DNA from: Sphingobacterium sp. UGAL515B_05
Lineage (GTDB): Bacteria > Bacteroidota > Bacteroidia > Sphingobacteriales > Sphingobacteriaceae
Assembly (NCBI RefSeq): GCF_033097525.1
Contig: NZ_CP109907.1
Span: 5,208,001 to 5,272,000 of the forward strand
Reading direction: 5' to 3'
Length of the DNA stretch: 64,000 bases
A program made the position numbers and the translations under genes. A model generated the notes under the pieces. It saw only the letters and a list, made by a program, of their open reading frames with translations. It ran no database searches and was not told the DNA's origin. Positions 1 to 8,703 of the stretch are shown piece by piece. Within the stretch, counting starts at the first letter, position 1. Each line of letters opens with the position of its first letter.

Positions 1-666
1 GGTTTCACCAAAAGCCCTAGATGTTGACAAAACAATGGCAGCGACAATACCTGGTCTAGCTTTTTTCAGAATAACGTGTTTGATCGTATCCCATTTTGTT
101 GCACCCAAAGACAGCGACGCCGCCTTCAAATCATAGGGAATGGTCTGAAGTACCTCAACCATGATAGAAATCATAATGGGAAAGATCATCACAGCTAACA
201 CGATACCACCAGCCAGCACAGAATATCCGGAGGTTACAACACCAAAAACTGGCGCTATATACAACTGAATCAAAGGTACAATAAACAACACCCCCCAGAC
301 TCCATAAAGCACAGGTGGTATTGCGGCCAAGATATTGACCAAAGGAAGCATCATATTCTTTAAAGCATCCGAAGCATATTCGGTCAAGTAAACAGCTGTT
401 AATATACAAAGCGGAATCGCAATAACAAGAGAAATCAGAGTTACCGCAAGCGTGCCAGCAATAAAAGGTAGAAAGCCGAAAGATCCTTTCATTGGTGACC
501 AAATCTTACCTGTTAACAGCTGCAAAATATTGCTGTATTCAAATAAGGGAATCGATTTTATGGTTAAACCAACCGCAATGATGACGACAACTGAAAGTGA
601 AATCAGCAAGAGGAGCAAAGTAGATCGCTTGACCAGTATATCTTTAACGAGACGAGTATTTAGCAT
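1..666 (-). CDS. pstC: Phosphate ABC transporter permease PstC (C-terminus outside window)
   Basis: Inner-membrane permease of the high-affinity phosphate importer, working with PstS, PstA and PstB. The reading frame on the minus strand opens with MLNTRLVKDILVKR at 666 and stays open for 222 codons to the window edge. Several hydrophobic segments are visible. The last residues in view, SRAFGET, match the cytoplasmic EAA-type loop that contacts the ATPase. The start lies one base after the stop of the upstream pstS, so the two are co-transcribed and probably translationally coupled. The missing part should carry the last membrane segments. Family assignment rests on the loop motif, membrane pattern and pstS neighbour. 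Confidence 0.88.
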   Translation of the reverse strand, partial: MLNTRLVKDILVKRSTLLLLLISLSVVVIIAVGLTIKSIPLFEYSNILQLLTGKIWSPMKGSFGFLPFIAGTLAVTLISLVIAIPLCILTAVYLTEYASDALKNMMLPLVNILAAIPPVLYGVWGVLFIVPLIQLYIAPVFGVVTSGYSVLAGGIVLAVMIFPIMISIMVEVLQTIPYDLKAASLSLGATKWDTIKHVILKKARPGIVAAIVLSTSRAFGET

Positions 667-667
667 G

Positions 668-1639
668 CTATAACTTATTAAGTTCTTCTTTTATCAGTGT
701 TTCATTTAGTGGGACATATCCATTTTCAAGAAGCTGTGATTGCGCCTGTTTCTGAAGAACAAAAGAAATAAACTCCTTCAAAAGAAGGGATTCGGTCTTA
801 TTGCGCGTCACAAAGGTTAACTCCCTAGAAGGCGGCGCAGGGTATCTCCCTGTCGCAACAGCCTCTGTCAATTCAGACAGCGTACCATAAAATTGCTCAT
901 TGTCCTCAACATGTCTATTTTTATTCAGATCCAAAGGAACAACAGCAATACGGTCAAAAACCTTATTGGTTTTTAGATTGTAGACATAGTTAATATTATT
1001 GAACCCGATCCCATATATATCATCTTTAATAGCCTGTGCAATTCCAGGGTCTCCAAAAATTCCGATTCCTTGTAAGTCCTCTTGTTTATGCCCGAAAAAC
1101 TTGGCCCAGGTTTCCGCTGCCCCTGCAGCATCAGAACGAACATATACATTAATGGGATCCGCCGTGAACTCTGGGTCAATTTCCCGCCAGGTCTTAAACT
1201 TTCGATTCACAAAAATATCCAGTAATTCTTCACGGCTCAAACCACGCTTCAAAATAGCAGAATAATTAGGATTGTCAGGATTGATTGTACATATGACAGC
1301 ATCCTTGGCTACAATAATTGGAATCGCTCCTTTTTTTATTTCCTGCTCATGCAGGTCTCTCGATACCATTCCAATATCAACCATCCCCGTAAGCACATCA
1401 GCAATTCCTTTCCCTGCACCACCAGCAGAAATATTAAACCGAACATTTGGATGAATTTTTTTAAAATCTTCGCTCCACACAACCGCCAAAGGGTAAAGCG
1501 CAAAAGCTCCAGACAGTGAAATATTACCTTCAAAACCATGTTCCTTACTATATCCATTCTTTACTTTAGGCGCACAGGAAGTTAGTTTAAATACAATTAC
1601 AAAGCTTAAAATCAGAACTATGAAACACTTTCTCATCAT
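668..1639 (-). CDS. pstS: Phosphate-binding lipoprotein PstS
   Basis: Periplasmic phosphate-binding component of the Pst ABC transporter, 323 aa. The N-terminus is a lipoprotein signal (hydrophobic stretch, then LTSCAP with the lipidated Cys near residue 22). The mature part begins with the PstS-like segment ISLSGAFALYPLAVVWSEDF and has the GGAGKGIADVLTG and SRDLHEQE ligand-binding segments of the PBP-like family. It is transcribed away from the sulfate-assimilation operon across a 145-bp divergent gap and is followed at once by pstC. Expression is probably phosphate-controlled, but no Pho box was identified. It could be a PstS-like protein for another oxyanion, though the pstC neighbour argues for phosphate. 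Confidence 0.88.
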   Translation of the reverse strand: MMRKCFIVLILSFVIVFKLTSCAPKVKNGYSKEHGFEGNISLSGAFALYPLAVVWSEDFKKIHPNVRFNISAGGAGKGIADVLTGMVDIGMVSRDLHEQEIKKGAIPIIVAKDAVICTINPDNPNYSAILKRGLSREELLDIFVNRKFKTWREIDPEFTADPINVYVRSDAAGAAETWAKFFGHKQEDLQGIGIFGDPGIAQAIKDDIYGIGFNNINYVYNLKTNKVFDRIAVVPLDLNKNRHVEDNEQFYGTLSELTEAVATGRYPAPPSRELTFVTRNKTESLLLKEFISFVLQKQAQSQLLENGYVPLNETLIKEELNKL

Positions 1640-1683
1640 TACACCTAATAGTCTACAGGTTTTGTATATTAAATTTTATAGGG

Positions 1684-1691
1684 CAAATATA
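1684..1691 (-). promoter_or_regulatory. Candidate -7 element for pstSC
   Basis: TATATTTG on the minus strand matches the Bacteroidota TAnnTTTG -7 consensus and lies about 45 bases ahead of the pstS start. No clear -33 TTTG was found, so this is tentative. Confidence 0.3.
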
Positions 1692-1733
1692 TATTAATTT
1701 GGTAGAAATTATAGAATATTAAAAAAATATTTT

Positions 1734-1741
1734 TACATTTG
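1734..1741 (+). promoter_or_regulatory. Candidate -7 element for the sulfate-assimilation operon
   Basis: TACATTTG fits the TAnnTTTG consensus and lies about 44 bases before the ATG of the sulfite reductase gene. The -33 element is not obvious. Confidence 0.3.
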
Positions 1742-1784
1742 ACATCGAGAAAAGAATACTAAATCAATAGATTTTATTAGTTTT

Positions 1785-3890
1785 ATGCAAAGCTTCCGCA
1801 CAGAATTAGAAAACCCAGTCGTGGAAAGGGAAATTATCGAACTCGAAAAAAAGATTCGATTATTCCACGAAGGCAAGATCGCCGACGAGAAATTTAGATC
1901 GTTGCGCTTAGCTAGGGGGGTATATGGACAAAGACAACCTGGAGTTCAAATGGTTCGTATAAAACTTCCATTTGGAAAGGTCACGTTCAAGCAATTGCTT
2001 AAAATTGCAGCAATATCAGATGAATATGCAAGCAGCAATTTGCACCTTACAACACGTCAAGATATACAGATCCATTATGTGAGCCTAGACCGCACACCGG
2101 AACTTTGGTCCAAATTAGCTGAAGATGACATTACATTACGCGAAGCTTGTGGAAATACCGTACGCAATGTCACCGCTTCCCCAAGTTCGGGTATCGATCC
2201 AAAAGAGCCTTTTGATGTTTCACCATATGCTCAGGCAACTTTTGAATATTTTTTACGCAATCCGGTATGTGCAGAAATGGGCCGAAAATTTAAAATGTCA
2301 TTTTCTGCAAGTGATGAAGACACCGCGTTTTCCTATATTCATGACCTTGGCTTTATTCCAAAACTAAAAGTTGTTGATGGGGTTGAAATGCGTGGCTTCA
2401 AAGTGCTATTGGGTGGAGGACTAGGATCTCAGCCTTTCTTGGCATCGGTGACGAGCGAGTTTCTACCGGAGGACGAACTTATTCCTTATATAGAAGCTAC
2501 ACTCCGCGTCTTTGATCGTTATGGTGAAAGAAATAACCGAAATAAAGCTCGATTCAAATACCTTATTCAGAAACTAGGTTTAGAAGAAGTACTAAGTTTG
2601 ATTGAAAATGAAAAAGTCGCAACGAAGGTAAAAAGCTATCCGATCGACCGAACCAAAATCGAACAACCAACGCCACCAGATGACAAACAACTTTCATTCA
2701 TTAATCTGGACAGCGATTTAAATTATCAGATTTGGAAAAACACCAACACATTCGAACAAAAACAGAAAGGATATTATGGTGTATACGTCCGCGTTTCCAC
2801 CGGTGATATTGGTACGGAAAAAGCTCGCACATTCGTCGCAGGTGTAAAAGATCTGATTGCAGATGATATCCGAATCACACAAAACCAAAGCCTATTGCTA
2901 AAATATGCGACGGAAAAATCCCTGCCTCATATTTATAAATTACTTCAGTCGTTGGATCTCGCACAAGTAGGTTTCGACAGCACAGCAGATGTAACAACCT
3001 GCCCAGGTACAGATACCTGTAATCTCGGAATCTCAAATAGTACAGAAATGGCTCGTGTGATCGAATCCTATATCGCTGAATTTCACCAAGATTTTGTCTT
3101 TAATCGGGATCTAAAAATAAAGATTTCAGGCTGCATGAATTCTTGTGGACAGCATGGCCTGGCGCATATCGGTTTTCATGGTAGTTCTGTCAAGGCTGAG
3201 GGCAAGGTTGTTCCCGCGGCACAGGTAATGCTTGGCGGTGGAACTGTTGGCAATGGTGAGGGCCGGGTTGCCGAGCGAATTATCAAAGTACCGACAAAAC
3301 GAGTATTGCATGTCGTTGAATGGGTCTTAAATGATTACAAGAAAAATGCAGTGGCAGATGAAAACTTCCATGCTTATTATGACCGACAAGGCAAGAATTA
3401 TTTCTACAATCTCCTTAAACCACTATCGGATCTAACCAATCTTGCCGCAGATGAATTTGTTGACTGGGGACATGAAGGAACATTCCAGACAGCTATCGGT
3501 GTAGGAGAATGTGCCGGAGTTGTCATTGATTTAGTCGCTACCTTAATTTATGAGGCGGAAGAAAAGTTGCAATGGGCAAATGAAACCTTTAAAGAATCAA
3601 AATTTTCAGATGCGATCTACCACGCCTATAATGCTTTTGTGCAAGCTGCAAAAGCTTTATTATTGGATAAGGGAATCAGTGCAAGCACACAAAATACGGT
3701 CATCAACGAATTCCAAACTCATTTTGTGGAGACAGGTGAGTATAGTTTTGGCCAAACATTTCCGGAATTGGTTTTACAAATCAGTAAAAATGAGCCAAGC
3801 GAACATTTTGCAACGGACTATCTTCAGGATGCAACAAAATTTATCACTGAGGTTTATCAACGTAAAAATTTAACACCAGTATTGGTATAG
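1785..3890 (+). CDS. Siroheme/4Fe-4S sulfite (or nitrite) reductase with C-terminal HEPN-like domain
   Basis: 701-aa hemoprotein that should catalyse six-electron reduction of sulfite to sulfide in the cytoplasm. Two ferredoxin-like/siroheme half-domains are visible. The cluster motif is C406-x5-C412 followed by C450-x3-C454 (CPGTDTC and GCMNSCG), the ligands for 4Fe-4S and siroheme. After about residue 560 the sequence leaves the reductase family. A roughly 100-residue helical segment near 590-690 (AIYHAYNAFVQAAKALLLDKG) resembles a HEPN domain, making the protein longer than a plain reductase. Families of this type are often annotated nitrite/sulfite reductase. The following genes for siroheme synthesis, APS reductase and ATP sulfurylase favour sulfite as substrate. 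Confidence 0.85.
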   Translation: MQSFRTELENPVVEREIIELEKKIRLFHEGKIADEKFRSLRLARGVYGQRQPGVQMVRIKLPFGKVTFKQLLKIAAISDEYASSNLHLTTRQDIQIHYVSLDRTPELWSKLAEDDITLREACGNTVRNVTASPSSGIDPKEPFDVSPYAQATFEYFLRNPVCAEMGRKFKMSFSASDEDTAFSYIHDLGFIPKLKVVDGVEMRGFKVLLGGGLGSQPFLASVTSEFLPEDELIPYIEATLRVFDRYGERNNRNKARFKYLIQKLGLEEVLSLIENEKVATKVKSYPIDRTKIEQPTPPDDKQLSFINLDSDLNYQIWKNTNTFEQKQKGYYGVYVRVSTGDIGTEKARTFVAGVKDLIADDIRITQNQSLLLKYATEKSLPHIYKLLQSLDLAQVGFDSTADVTTCPGTDTCNLGISNSTEMARVIESYIAEFHQDFVFNRDLKIKISGCMNSCGQHGLAHIGFHGSSVKAEGKVVPAAQVMLGGGTVGNGEGRVAERIIKVPTKRVLHVVEWVLNDYKKNAVADENFHAYYDRQGKNYFYNLLKPLSDLTNLAADEFVDWGHEGTFQTAIGVGECAGVVIDLVATLIYEAEEKLQWANETFKESKFSDAIYHAYNAFVQAAKALLLDKGISASTQNTVINEFQTHFVETGEYSFGQTFPELVLQISKNEPSEHFATDYLQDATKFITEVYQRKNLTPVLV

Positions 3891-3901
3891 GAGGGAATGG
3901 A

Positions 3902-4660
3902 ATGTCAATAAAAGCAAAAGTAACTTTAGTCGGAGCCGGACCGGGCGACCCGGATCTGATAAGCCTTAAGGGAATCAAAGCCATAGAAAATGCTGACGTC
4001 ATCTTGTATGATGCACTTGTAAATGAAGAATTACTTGATTATGCTCAAACTGCATGTATTAAAATCTATGTTGGAAAACGTGCGGAACAACTTTCTACCT
4101 CACAGGATGAAATAAATCGTCTCTTGGTGGATTATGCGCTAAATTATGGACATGTTGTCCGTTTAAAAGGTGGTGATCCGTTTGTTTTTGGTCGTGGCGG
4201 AGAAGAAATTGATTATGTTCAGCAATTCGGTATTGAAACAGCTGTTGTTCCTGGTATTTCTTCAGCTATTGGACTGACGGGATTGCAGCAACTACCACTA
4301 ACATATCGTGGGATTAGCGATAGTTTCTGGGTCATTACAGGCTCAAAGTCAGATGGCTCATTATCGACGGACCTTTATTTGGCAGCAGCGTCTAAGGCAA
4401 CGGTAGTTGTGTTAATGGGCTATGGAAAACTCGCCGAGATTGTAGCAATCTATCGGGAGAGAAATTTACATAATTTACCTATTGCACTCATTCAAAACGG
4501 TTCATTACCGAATGAAAAAGTCGTACTTGGCACCATTGATAATATCCTAGACGAATCTGTGGAAAAAAGAGTGGGGGTACCTGCCATAATTGTAATTGGG
4601 GAGGTGGTCGCCAAACACCGTTCATTTCATGAAATTAAAGAAAAAGCGTTAGCATTGTAG
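3902..4660 (+). CDS. cobA: Uroporphyrinogen-III C-methyltransferase
   Basis: SAM-dependent enzyme that methylates uroporphyrinogen III at C2 and C7 to give precorrin-2, the first step of siroheme synthesis. At 252 aa it is the stand-alone length, equal to the C-terminal half of CysG. Visible motifs are VGAGPGDPDLI near residue 10, the long VRLKGGDPFVFGRGGEE segment near residue 85, and VVPGISSAIG near residue 113. It starts 11 bases after the sulfite reductase and is followed 2 bases later by precorrin-2 dehydrogenase, so it should supply siroheme for the reductase. The symbol sumT is also used for this family. Confidence 0.92.
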   Translation: MSIKAKVTLVGAGPGDPDLISLKGIKAIENADVILYDALVNEELLDYAQTACIKIYVGKRAEQLSTSQDEINRLLVDYALNYGHVVRLKGGDPFVFGRGGEEIDYVQQFGIETAVVPGISSAIGLTGLQQLPLTYRGISDSFWVITGSKSDGSLSTDLYLAAASKATVVVLMGYGKLAEIVAIYRERNLHNLPIALIQNGSLPNEKVVLGTIDNILDESVEKRVGVPAIIVIGEVVAKHRSFHEIKEKALAL

Positions 4661-4662
4661 CC

Positions 4663-5241
4663 ATGAACCAACTCTTTCCAATATTTGTCAAACTTAATCA
4701 GATCCACATCTTGCTTGTTGGGGGCGGGAAAGTTGCGTTAGAGAAATTTCAGGCTTTGGTTTCTAATGACGAGACATTAAACCTGACCATTGTGGCTAGG
4801 GAAATCACTCCAGGTTTTGAGGACCTATTACAAAATTATCCACAGATTCAGCTCCACATCCGTCCATTTGCACCCAATGACCTTACAAACAAACAACTCG
4901 TCATCGCAGCAACCAACAATATCGAGCTCAATGATCAACTGCGTAGTTTAACATCCAAAGAGCATATATTGTTTAATGCAGCAGACAAACCAGACTTGTG
5001 CGATTTCTATCTAGGATCCATTGTAAAAAAAGGAAATCTTAAAATTGCCATTTCCACGAATGGTAAGTCTCCAACAATGGCTAAACGGGTTAAAGAGTTC
5101 TTAAACGACCTCTTACCCGAAGAAATAGATGAGACATTGTCATTGTTGAGTACCTATAGGGATCGACTCAAAGGAGATTTCGAATTTAAAGTAAAGAAGT
5201 TGAACGAGCATACAAAAAATATATTACGTCATGAACGTTAA
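4663..5241 (+). CDS. Precorrin-2 dehydrogenase / sirohydrochlorin ferrochelatase-type protein
   Basis: 192-aa homologue of the CysG N-terminal/Met8p domain. It oxidises precorrin-2 to sirohydrochlorin with NAD+ and in some relatives also inserts iron. A Rossmann nucleotide-binding motif (ILLVGGGKVALEKFQAL) lies at about residues 16-32, and the family segment KIAISTNGKSPTMAKRVKEFL is near residue 128 onward. No separate ferrochelatase gene is present in this operon, so this protein may do both steps; that is inference. Its 3' end overlaps the start of the APS reductase gene by 11 bases, which suggests coupled translation. Confidence 0.88.
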   Translation: MNQLFPIFVKLNQIHILLVGGGKVALEKFQALVSNDETLNLTIVAREITPGFEDLLQNYPQIQLHIRPFAPNDLTNKQLVIAATNNIELNDQLRSLTSKEHILFNAADKPDLCDFYLGSIVKKGNLKIAISTNGKSPTMAKRVKEFLNDLLPEEIDETLSLLSTYRDRLKGDFEFKVKKLNEHTKNILRHER

Positions 5242-5932
5242 GGAACTTAAAGAAATTATTACTGATAAAAAAGGAGTAGAACTCTTGCAGACTATAGCTT
5301 CACTGTTTCCCAATGAAGTCATCTTCTCTACCTCGTTCGGTATTGAGGATCAGATTATCACGGAATGGATCGGTAAAAATCAGATTGATATCCAACTCTT
5401 CACGCTGGATACCGGCCGACTGTTTAAAGAAACCTACTCGTTATGGAGTCGTACATTGGAACGCTACCAATTGCAGATTAAAACTTACAGTCCAGATACA
5501 GCTTTGTTGGAGGATTTTGTCAGCAGAAAAGGCCCCAATTCATTCTATGAATCGGTGGAAAACCGAAAAGAATGTTGTAGAATAAGAAAAATCGAGCCAC
5601 TACAACGTGCAATCAAAGGAAAGAAAATTTGGGTAACAGGCATCCGCTCCGACCAGTCCACCAATCGACATGATATGGACTTTATCGAGTATGACGAGCT
5701 AAATCAAATCATCAAAATACATCCTCTATTTGACTGGACTTTTGAAGAAGTAAAAAAATATTGCAAGGAACACTATATTCCTTATAATGTATTACATGAC
5801 AAAGGTTTTCCAAGTATTGGCTGCCAACCCTGTACCCGAGCTATACAAGAAGGTGAAGATTTCCGTGCTGGTCGATGGTGGTGGGAAGATCAGAGTAAAA
5901 AAGAATGCGGTTTGCACGCTGTTAAATCTTAG
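5231..5932 (+). CDS. cysH: Adenylyl-sulfate (APS) reductase, 4Fe-4S type
   Basis: Reduces activated sulfate to sulfite using thioredoxin, in the cytoplasm. The 233-aa protein has the PP-loop-like fold start STSFGIEDQII, the paired cysteines KECC and the later CQPC that together ligate a 4Fe-4S cluster, and the C-terminal nucleophile motif ECGLH. The four cluster cysteines mark the APS-using type rather than the PAPS-using enterobacterial type. This agrees with the absence of an APS kinase gene (cysC) in the operon. It lies between the siroheme genes and cysDN. Confidence 0.93.
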   Translation: MNVKELKEIITDKKGVELLQTIASLFPNEVIFSTSFGIEDQIITEWIGKNQIDIQLFTLDTGRLFKETYSLWSRTLERYQLQIKTYSPDTALLEDFVSRKGPNSFYESVENRKECCRIRKIEPLQRAIKGKKIWVTGIRSDQSTNRHDMDFIEYDELNQIIKIHPLFDWTFEEVKKYCKEHYIPYNVLHDKGFPSIGCQPCTRAIQEGEDFRAGRWWWEDQSKKECGLHAVKS

Positions 5933-5985
5933 GATAATAACTGCTAGACCTAAATTCATTAAATCATATTTTATTATTTTAAAGA

Positions 5986-6876
5986 ATGGACTATTTAGAT
6001 CATTTAGAAGCGGAAGCTATATATATATTAAGAGAAGTAGCTGGACAATTTGAAAAACCTGCACTCTTATTTTCGGGGGGAAAGGACTCTATTACACTTG
6101 TTCACTTAGCGAAAAAGGCTTTCAGACCAGGTAAATTTCCATTTCCATTGGTCCATATCGACACTGGACACAATTTTCCAGAAACAATTGCTTTCAGGGA
6201 TTCATTGATAGAAGAAATCGGAGAGAAGCTTATTGTAGGTTATGTTCAGGATAGCATAGACCAAGGGAAAGTGGTAGAGCAAAAAGGAAAAAATGCAAGC
6301 CGCAATGCCTTGCAAACAGTAACATTATTGGATACAATTTCGAAGCATGGTTTTGACGCTTGTATCGGAGGTGCGCGTAGAGATGAGGAGAAAGCGCGTG
6401 CTAAGGAACGAATTTTCTCTGTCCGGGACGAGTTTGGTCAATGGGATCCTAAAAGACAACGACCTGAACTATGGAGTATTTTCAATGGTAAGATAAACAA
6501 AGGTGAAAATGTACGCGTATTTCCAATTTCTAACTGGACAGAATTAGATGTGTGGAACTATATCAAACGTGAGGGGATCGCACTACCGTCCATCTATTTT
6601 AGTCACGAACGAGATGTGATTACACGCAATGGTCAATTGATGGCAGCAGCTCCATTTTTGAATATTGACGCAGAAGATGTTATTCAACGTAAATCTGTCC
6701 GCTTCAGAACGGTTGGCGACATGACATGTACTGCAGCAGTGGACTCAACAGCAACAGAACTTGATGATATCATCGCAGAAATCAAAGCATCAACTGTAAG
6801 CGAACGAGGAGCACGGATGGACGACAAGGTATCTGAAGCCGCTATGGAAGAGCGCAAAAAACAGGGATACTTTTAA
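5986..6876 (+). CDS. cysD: Sulfate adenylyltransferase subunit 2
   Basis: Catalytic subunit of ATP sulfurylase, which with the GTPase CysN forms APS from sulfate and ATP. At 296 aa it is close to the usual 300. The PP-loop pyrophosphatase motif FSGGKDSITLVHLA is near residues 28-41, followed by VHIDTGHNFPETI. The C-terminal half contains FPISNWTELDVWNYI and KSVRFRTVGDMTCT, both typical of CysD. It is 53 bases downstream of cysH and 36 bases upstream of the cysN ATG, so it belongs to the same operon. Confidence 0.95.
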   Translation: MDYLDHLEAEAIYILREVAGQFEKPALLFSGGKDSITLVHLAKKAFRPGKFPFPLVHIDTGHNFPETIAFRDSLIEEIGEKLIVGYVQDSIDQGKVVEQKGKNASRNALQTVTLLDTISKHGFDACIGGARRDEEKARAKERIFSVRDEFGQWDPKRQRPELWSIFNGKINKGENVRVFPISNWTELDVWNYIKREGIALPSIYFSHERDVITRNGQLMAAAPFLNIDAEDVIQRKSVRFRTVGDMTCTAAVDSTATELDDIIAEIKASTVSERGARMDDKVSEAAMEERKKQGYF

Positions 6877-6912
6877 ATCACATTTCAAATCAAACACCTG
6901 ATATTGACAAAA

Positions 6913-8157
6913 ATGAATATATTGAAATTTATAACTGCCGGCTCTGTAGATGATGGTAAAAGTACCCTAATCGGCCGATTACTATATGACACAAATTCCA
7001 TCCTGGACGACCAGCTGGAAGCTATACAACGTGCAAACCGTAAAAATGATGATGGAACGGTAGACTTGGCCATATTAACCGATGGACTTAAAGCCGAACG
7101 TGAGCAGGGAATAACCATCGATGTTGCTTATAAATACTTTCAGACAGATCGCAGAAAGTATATCATAGCTGATGCTCCAGGGCATATACAATATACGAGA
7201 AACATGGTAACAGGTGCATCCAATTCGGATCTGATCATCATCTTGGTTGATGCCAGAAAGGGGGTAATTGAGCAGACAAAACGCCATTCCTTCATCGCTA
7301 AATTGTTAGCGATGAAACAAGTACTAGTCTGCGTCAATAAAATGGATATGGTCGATTACAGTGCTTCAGTATACGAACAGATCAAAAATGACTATTTGGC
7401 ATTGGCAGCCAACCTTAAACTTAAGGATGTTGATTTCATACCCGTTTCAGCATTGAAAGGTGACAATATTGTGTATAAATCCGAGCGGATGCTTTGGTAT
7501 ACAGGTGAATCCTTGTTGGATTATCTGGAACACGTTGAAATACATGAACGTGAAGCCGCAAATTGGAGATTCCCCGTTCAATGGGTTGTAAGACCACAAA
7601 CTGATGATTTACACGACTATAGGGGTTATGCAGGTCGGGTATTAGGAGAGGGGTTAACTGTTGGTGACCAAGTTATTGTTTATCCGGCAGAAACATATAG
7701 CACGATTGATGCGATCGAACTGAATGGACAACAGCTTCAACGGGCTGAAAGTGGCCAGTCGGTGATCATTCACCTTCGTGATGACGTTGATATTAGTCGT
7801 GGCGATACTATCGCAAGTATAGAAAATCCACCAAAGTTCGAGCGCAACATTCAGGCGAATTTATGTTGGTTCGACAGCAAACCATTGGACACAGATCAAA
7901 TATATCTAGTACAAAGCCATAGCAAATTAACCAAAATAAAGATAGTAGATGTACTATACAAATTTGATATCAATACACAAGAAAAAGTGTATAATGATAT
8001 TATTAAGCTAAATGACATTGGCCGAATCGCGATTAAATCCGCTGAGAATCTTGTATTTGATTTGCAAGAAGAAAATTCTGAAAATTCCCAAGCCATTGTT
8101 ATTGATCCAAGAACAAATCTAACAGTCGGCGCATTGATGATTCAGGCAGTCGACTAA
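6913..8157 (+). CDS. cysN: Sulfate adenylyltransferase subunit 1 (GTPase)
   Basis: Regulatory GTPase subunit of ATP sulfurylase; GTP hydrolysis drives APS formation. The EF-Tu-like G domain shows GSVDDGKST (Walker A), the switch segment EREQGITIDVAY, DAPGH (G3) and NKMD (G4), with beta-barrel domains following. I chose the ATG at 6913 (MNILKFITAGSVDDGKS) because the G1 motif then falls at the usual distance from the N-terminus. An in-frame TTG at 6904 would add three residues. It is the last gene of the sulfate operon and is followed by a strong terminator at 8202. No fused CysC kinase domain is present. Confidence 0.94.
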   Translation: MNILKFITAGSVDDGKSTLIGRLLYDTNSILDDQLEAIQRANRKNDDGTVDLAILTDGLKAEREQGITIDVAYKYFQTDRRKYIIADAPGHIQYTRNMVTGASNSDLIIILVDARKGVIEQTKRHSFIAKLLAMKQVLVCVNKMDMVDYSASVYEQIKNDYLALAANLKLKDVDFIPVSALKGDNIVYKSERMLWYTGESLLDYLEHVEIHEREAANWRFPVQWVVRPQTDDLHDYRGYAGRVLGEGLTVGDQVIVYPAETYSTIDAIELNGQQLQRAESGQSVIIHLRDDVDISRGDTIASIENPPKFERNIQANLCWFDSKPLDTDQIYLVQSHSKLTKIKIVDVLYKFDINTQEKVYNDIIKLNDIGRIAIKSAENLVFDLQEENSENSQAIVIDPRTNLTVGALMIQAVD

Positions 8158-8201
8158 CACGACAACGATTAATTGTAAATATTCAACCTAAATATTTTTT
8201 C

Positions 8202-8240
8202 AAGGAACCCAGTCAATGTCTGGGTTCCTTTTATATTTTT
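8202..8240 (+). terminator. Rho-independent terminator of the sulfate operon
   Basis: A perfect 10-bp stem AAGGAACCCA/TGGGTTCCTT with a 9-base loop is followed by TTATATTTTT. It lies 45 bases after the cysN stop. Confidence 0.88.
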
Positions 8241-8703
8241 GCTCGTCTAAAATCTACGTAATCATCAAGATCTTTCAAGAATAAGCAATAACTCCATCTA
8301 AAAGGAGTGTGTTAGAAATTACTATTTAACATAATATAAATTATAAACAAAACTATAAATAAAAAGGATATAGGCTTTCACCTTGAAGCTAAGCTGAAAT
8401 ATTTAACAAATAATCAGAAAAAGACATTAGATATTAGATATTTTATAATAATAAGTGATATTTTGGTGATTTTTATCAAAACAGAATCATTTTCGCTTTT
8501 TTTCAATAGAAATCGAACAAAATACAGATAATACATCACCACACACACATTTCACCAATAAATAGTCGATTTTAAACGACAAACATAAAATATGAAATTT
8601 CATTAAAACAGATTAATATTTGTAAATAATTAACAAATATTGGTTTTTCATTAAAAAATATATAAATTAGTGCCAGCCAAAGGGAAATTTTACTAATTAA
8701 AAC
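8241..8703. other. AT-rich intergenic region upstream of gdhA
   Basis: About 460 bases without a credible gene on either strand. It is very AT-rich. The only clear structure is a 9-bp inverted repeat, AATATTTGT at 8615-8623 and ACAAATATT at 8633-8641, separated by 9 bases and 62 bases ahead of the gdhA ATG. Its position suits an operator or a leader element controlling gdhA. Confidence 0.5.

Noticed and set aside
155..502. 115-aa minus-strand open frame.
   Set aside because: It is an out-of-frame shadow of pstC, whose true frame gives SRAFGET and membrane helices.
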